Shown piece by piece: positions 63,263 to 64,000 of a stretch of 64,000 nt of DNA. The position numbers and the translations under genes are program-made. Numbering within the stretch: position 1 is the stretch's first letter; each line of letters starts with the position of its first letter. The stretch is taken from assembly GCA_014905825.1 (NCBI GenBank), contig JACGCN010000062.1, forward strand, positions 146,205 to 210,204. The letters run 5' to 3'. Origin of the DNA: Lyophyllum atratum (lineage: Eukaryota > Basidiomycota > Agaricomycetes > Agaricales > Lyophyllaceae). The notes below the pieces were generated by a model that was given only the letters and a program-made list of their open reading frames with translations, searched no databases and had not been told where the DNA came from.

Positions 63263-64000
63263 GCGTGAAGATATCTTTCTCCCTTCAGTCGACCAATGTC
63301 GACATATTTTTTAGGCTCTTCATGCTCAGGCTTCGGACTTCCTCCTTCACCTCTACCACCGGATAACAGACATATCCCCACCCATCACAATGGTTTCATG
63401 GTCGCCTTGACTGGTGGTATAACTGAGTATCCGAGGCTTTCAATCTGGCCAATGGAAGACGGCGCTGCATTGGCGGAAAGTAGGGGCTGTGCTGAATGGG
63501 AGGAGACGAGTCTGGAGCGCATCCGGGCTGGGCTGGATGTTCTGTCAAAGGTTTGAGTACTCTTCTTCTGTTGGATGTTCCATTACTGATACGTCAATCA
63601 CTCCAGTTGCGATCGCGCATCCTTGCGATGAAAAGGCCTGGTCAAGTCAAGGTCTAGAAAGGAATTGTTCGAGTAGGAGAACTACGTCAACCCAATCCAA
63701 GAAGTACATGCAGGCAAGACGAAGGGATACTGTGCGGTACGTGTGATTGTCATGATCCTCTTTTTCCTTTGCTGACTGTGCCACGCCACAGGGGATTCTC
63801 GCCCGCCTTACTCCAACGTCATTCCTGACCGAGATCTTAAGCCGTTTGTTGGAGGATCTAGTGGTTAGGTTCCCTAATGATTATGGCGCGAGACAAAGAC
63901 ATGCTCAAATGCATCCTATCCAAGGCTAAACTCGCGCCTGAGGCCTGAGGGTCGGTTCAATCCGCACATATTTCACCTTTTGGCGGGATAGGCAGCAAGA
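63263..64000. other. 5' flank of FunK1 copy B
   Basis: Matches 57110-57845. No gene is supported. Confidence 0.5.

Larger units (their letters stand above)
60611..64000. repeat. Segmental duplication, copy B (runs off the window)
   Basis: Collinear with 54060-57845 in the same orientation. It includes the kinase gene, its 5' flank and the TTTTGGCGGGATAGGCA tract at the window's end. Confidence 0.85.

Noticed and set aside
1..64000. CRISPR arrays, bacterial operons, insertion sequences or phage genes
   Set aside because: The window is eukaryotic. No regularly spaced direct repeats or prokaryotic gene arrangement was seen.

Overview
The window is nuclear DNA of a filamentous basidiomycete, most likely an Agaricomycete. 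The evidence is dense short introns (about 45-65 bp, GT-AG with a few GC-AG), intron-containing tRNA genes, FunK1-type kinases, an agaricomycete-style F-box protein, a fungalysin metalloprotease and a chromodomain Ty3/gypsy element. Exon structures below were derived by hand from splice signals, reading-frame continuity and recalled family motifs. No database search was run.

Layout. 0-7 kb: the 3' end of a Cys-rich protein gene, a C2H2 zinc-finger gene, COQ4 (ubiquinone synthesis), a small membrane protein and a small acidic protein. 7.4-23.2 kb: one large minus-strand gene for a 1905-residue protein with an Hsp70/Hsp110-like ATPase domain, a long TPR array and a CHAT protease domain. Its last exon is split by a 9,870-bp chromovirus (8052-17921) that looks full length and young: LTRs identical by eye, a 5-bp target-site duplication and an open 2376-codon gag-pol frame. 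23.4-28.5 kb: PGS1 (cardiolipin pathway), tRNA-Thr and ATM1 (mitochondrial ABC exporter). 29-34.6 kb: a decayed fungalysin gene, a small secreted Cys-containing protein and tRNA-Met. 36-47.5 kb: a Pps1-like dual-specificity phosphatase, a DUF2415/WD-repeat gene, an MDR oxidoreductase and tRNA-His. The three protein genes are recognisable, but their frames are interrupted by small indels, many in G/C runs. 48-53.7 kb: an intact galactokinase gene with two micro-exons, and a tandem pair of UPF0014 (FetB/ALS3-type) membrane protein genes. 54-64 kb: a segmental duplication carrying two FunK1 kinase copies, each broken at different sites, flanking an intact F-box gene.

Several neighbours concern mitochondria (COQ4, PGS1, ATM1), but they do not form a cluster in any functional sense. 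The most unusual content is the Hsp70-TPR-CHAT architecture and its interruption by the retroelement. Next come structured repeats inside the LTR, an extra reading frame after pol, micro-exons of 8 and 16 nt in the galactokinase gene, and the uneven distribution of frameshifts. Those frameshifts are either real decay or local assembly error.
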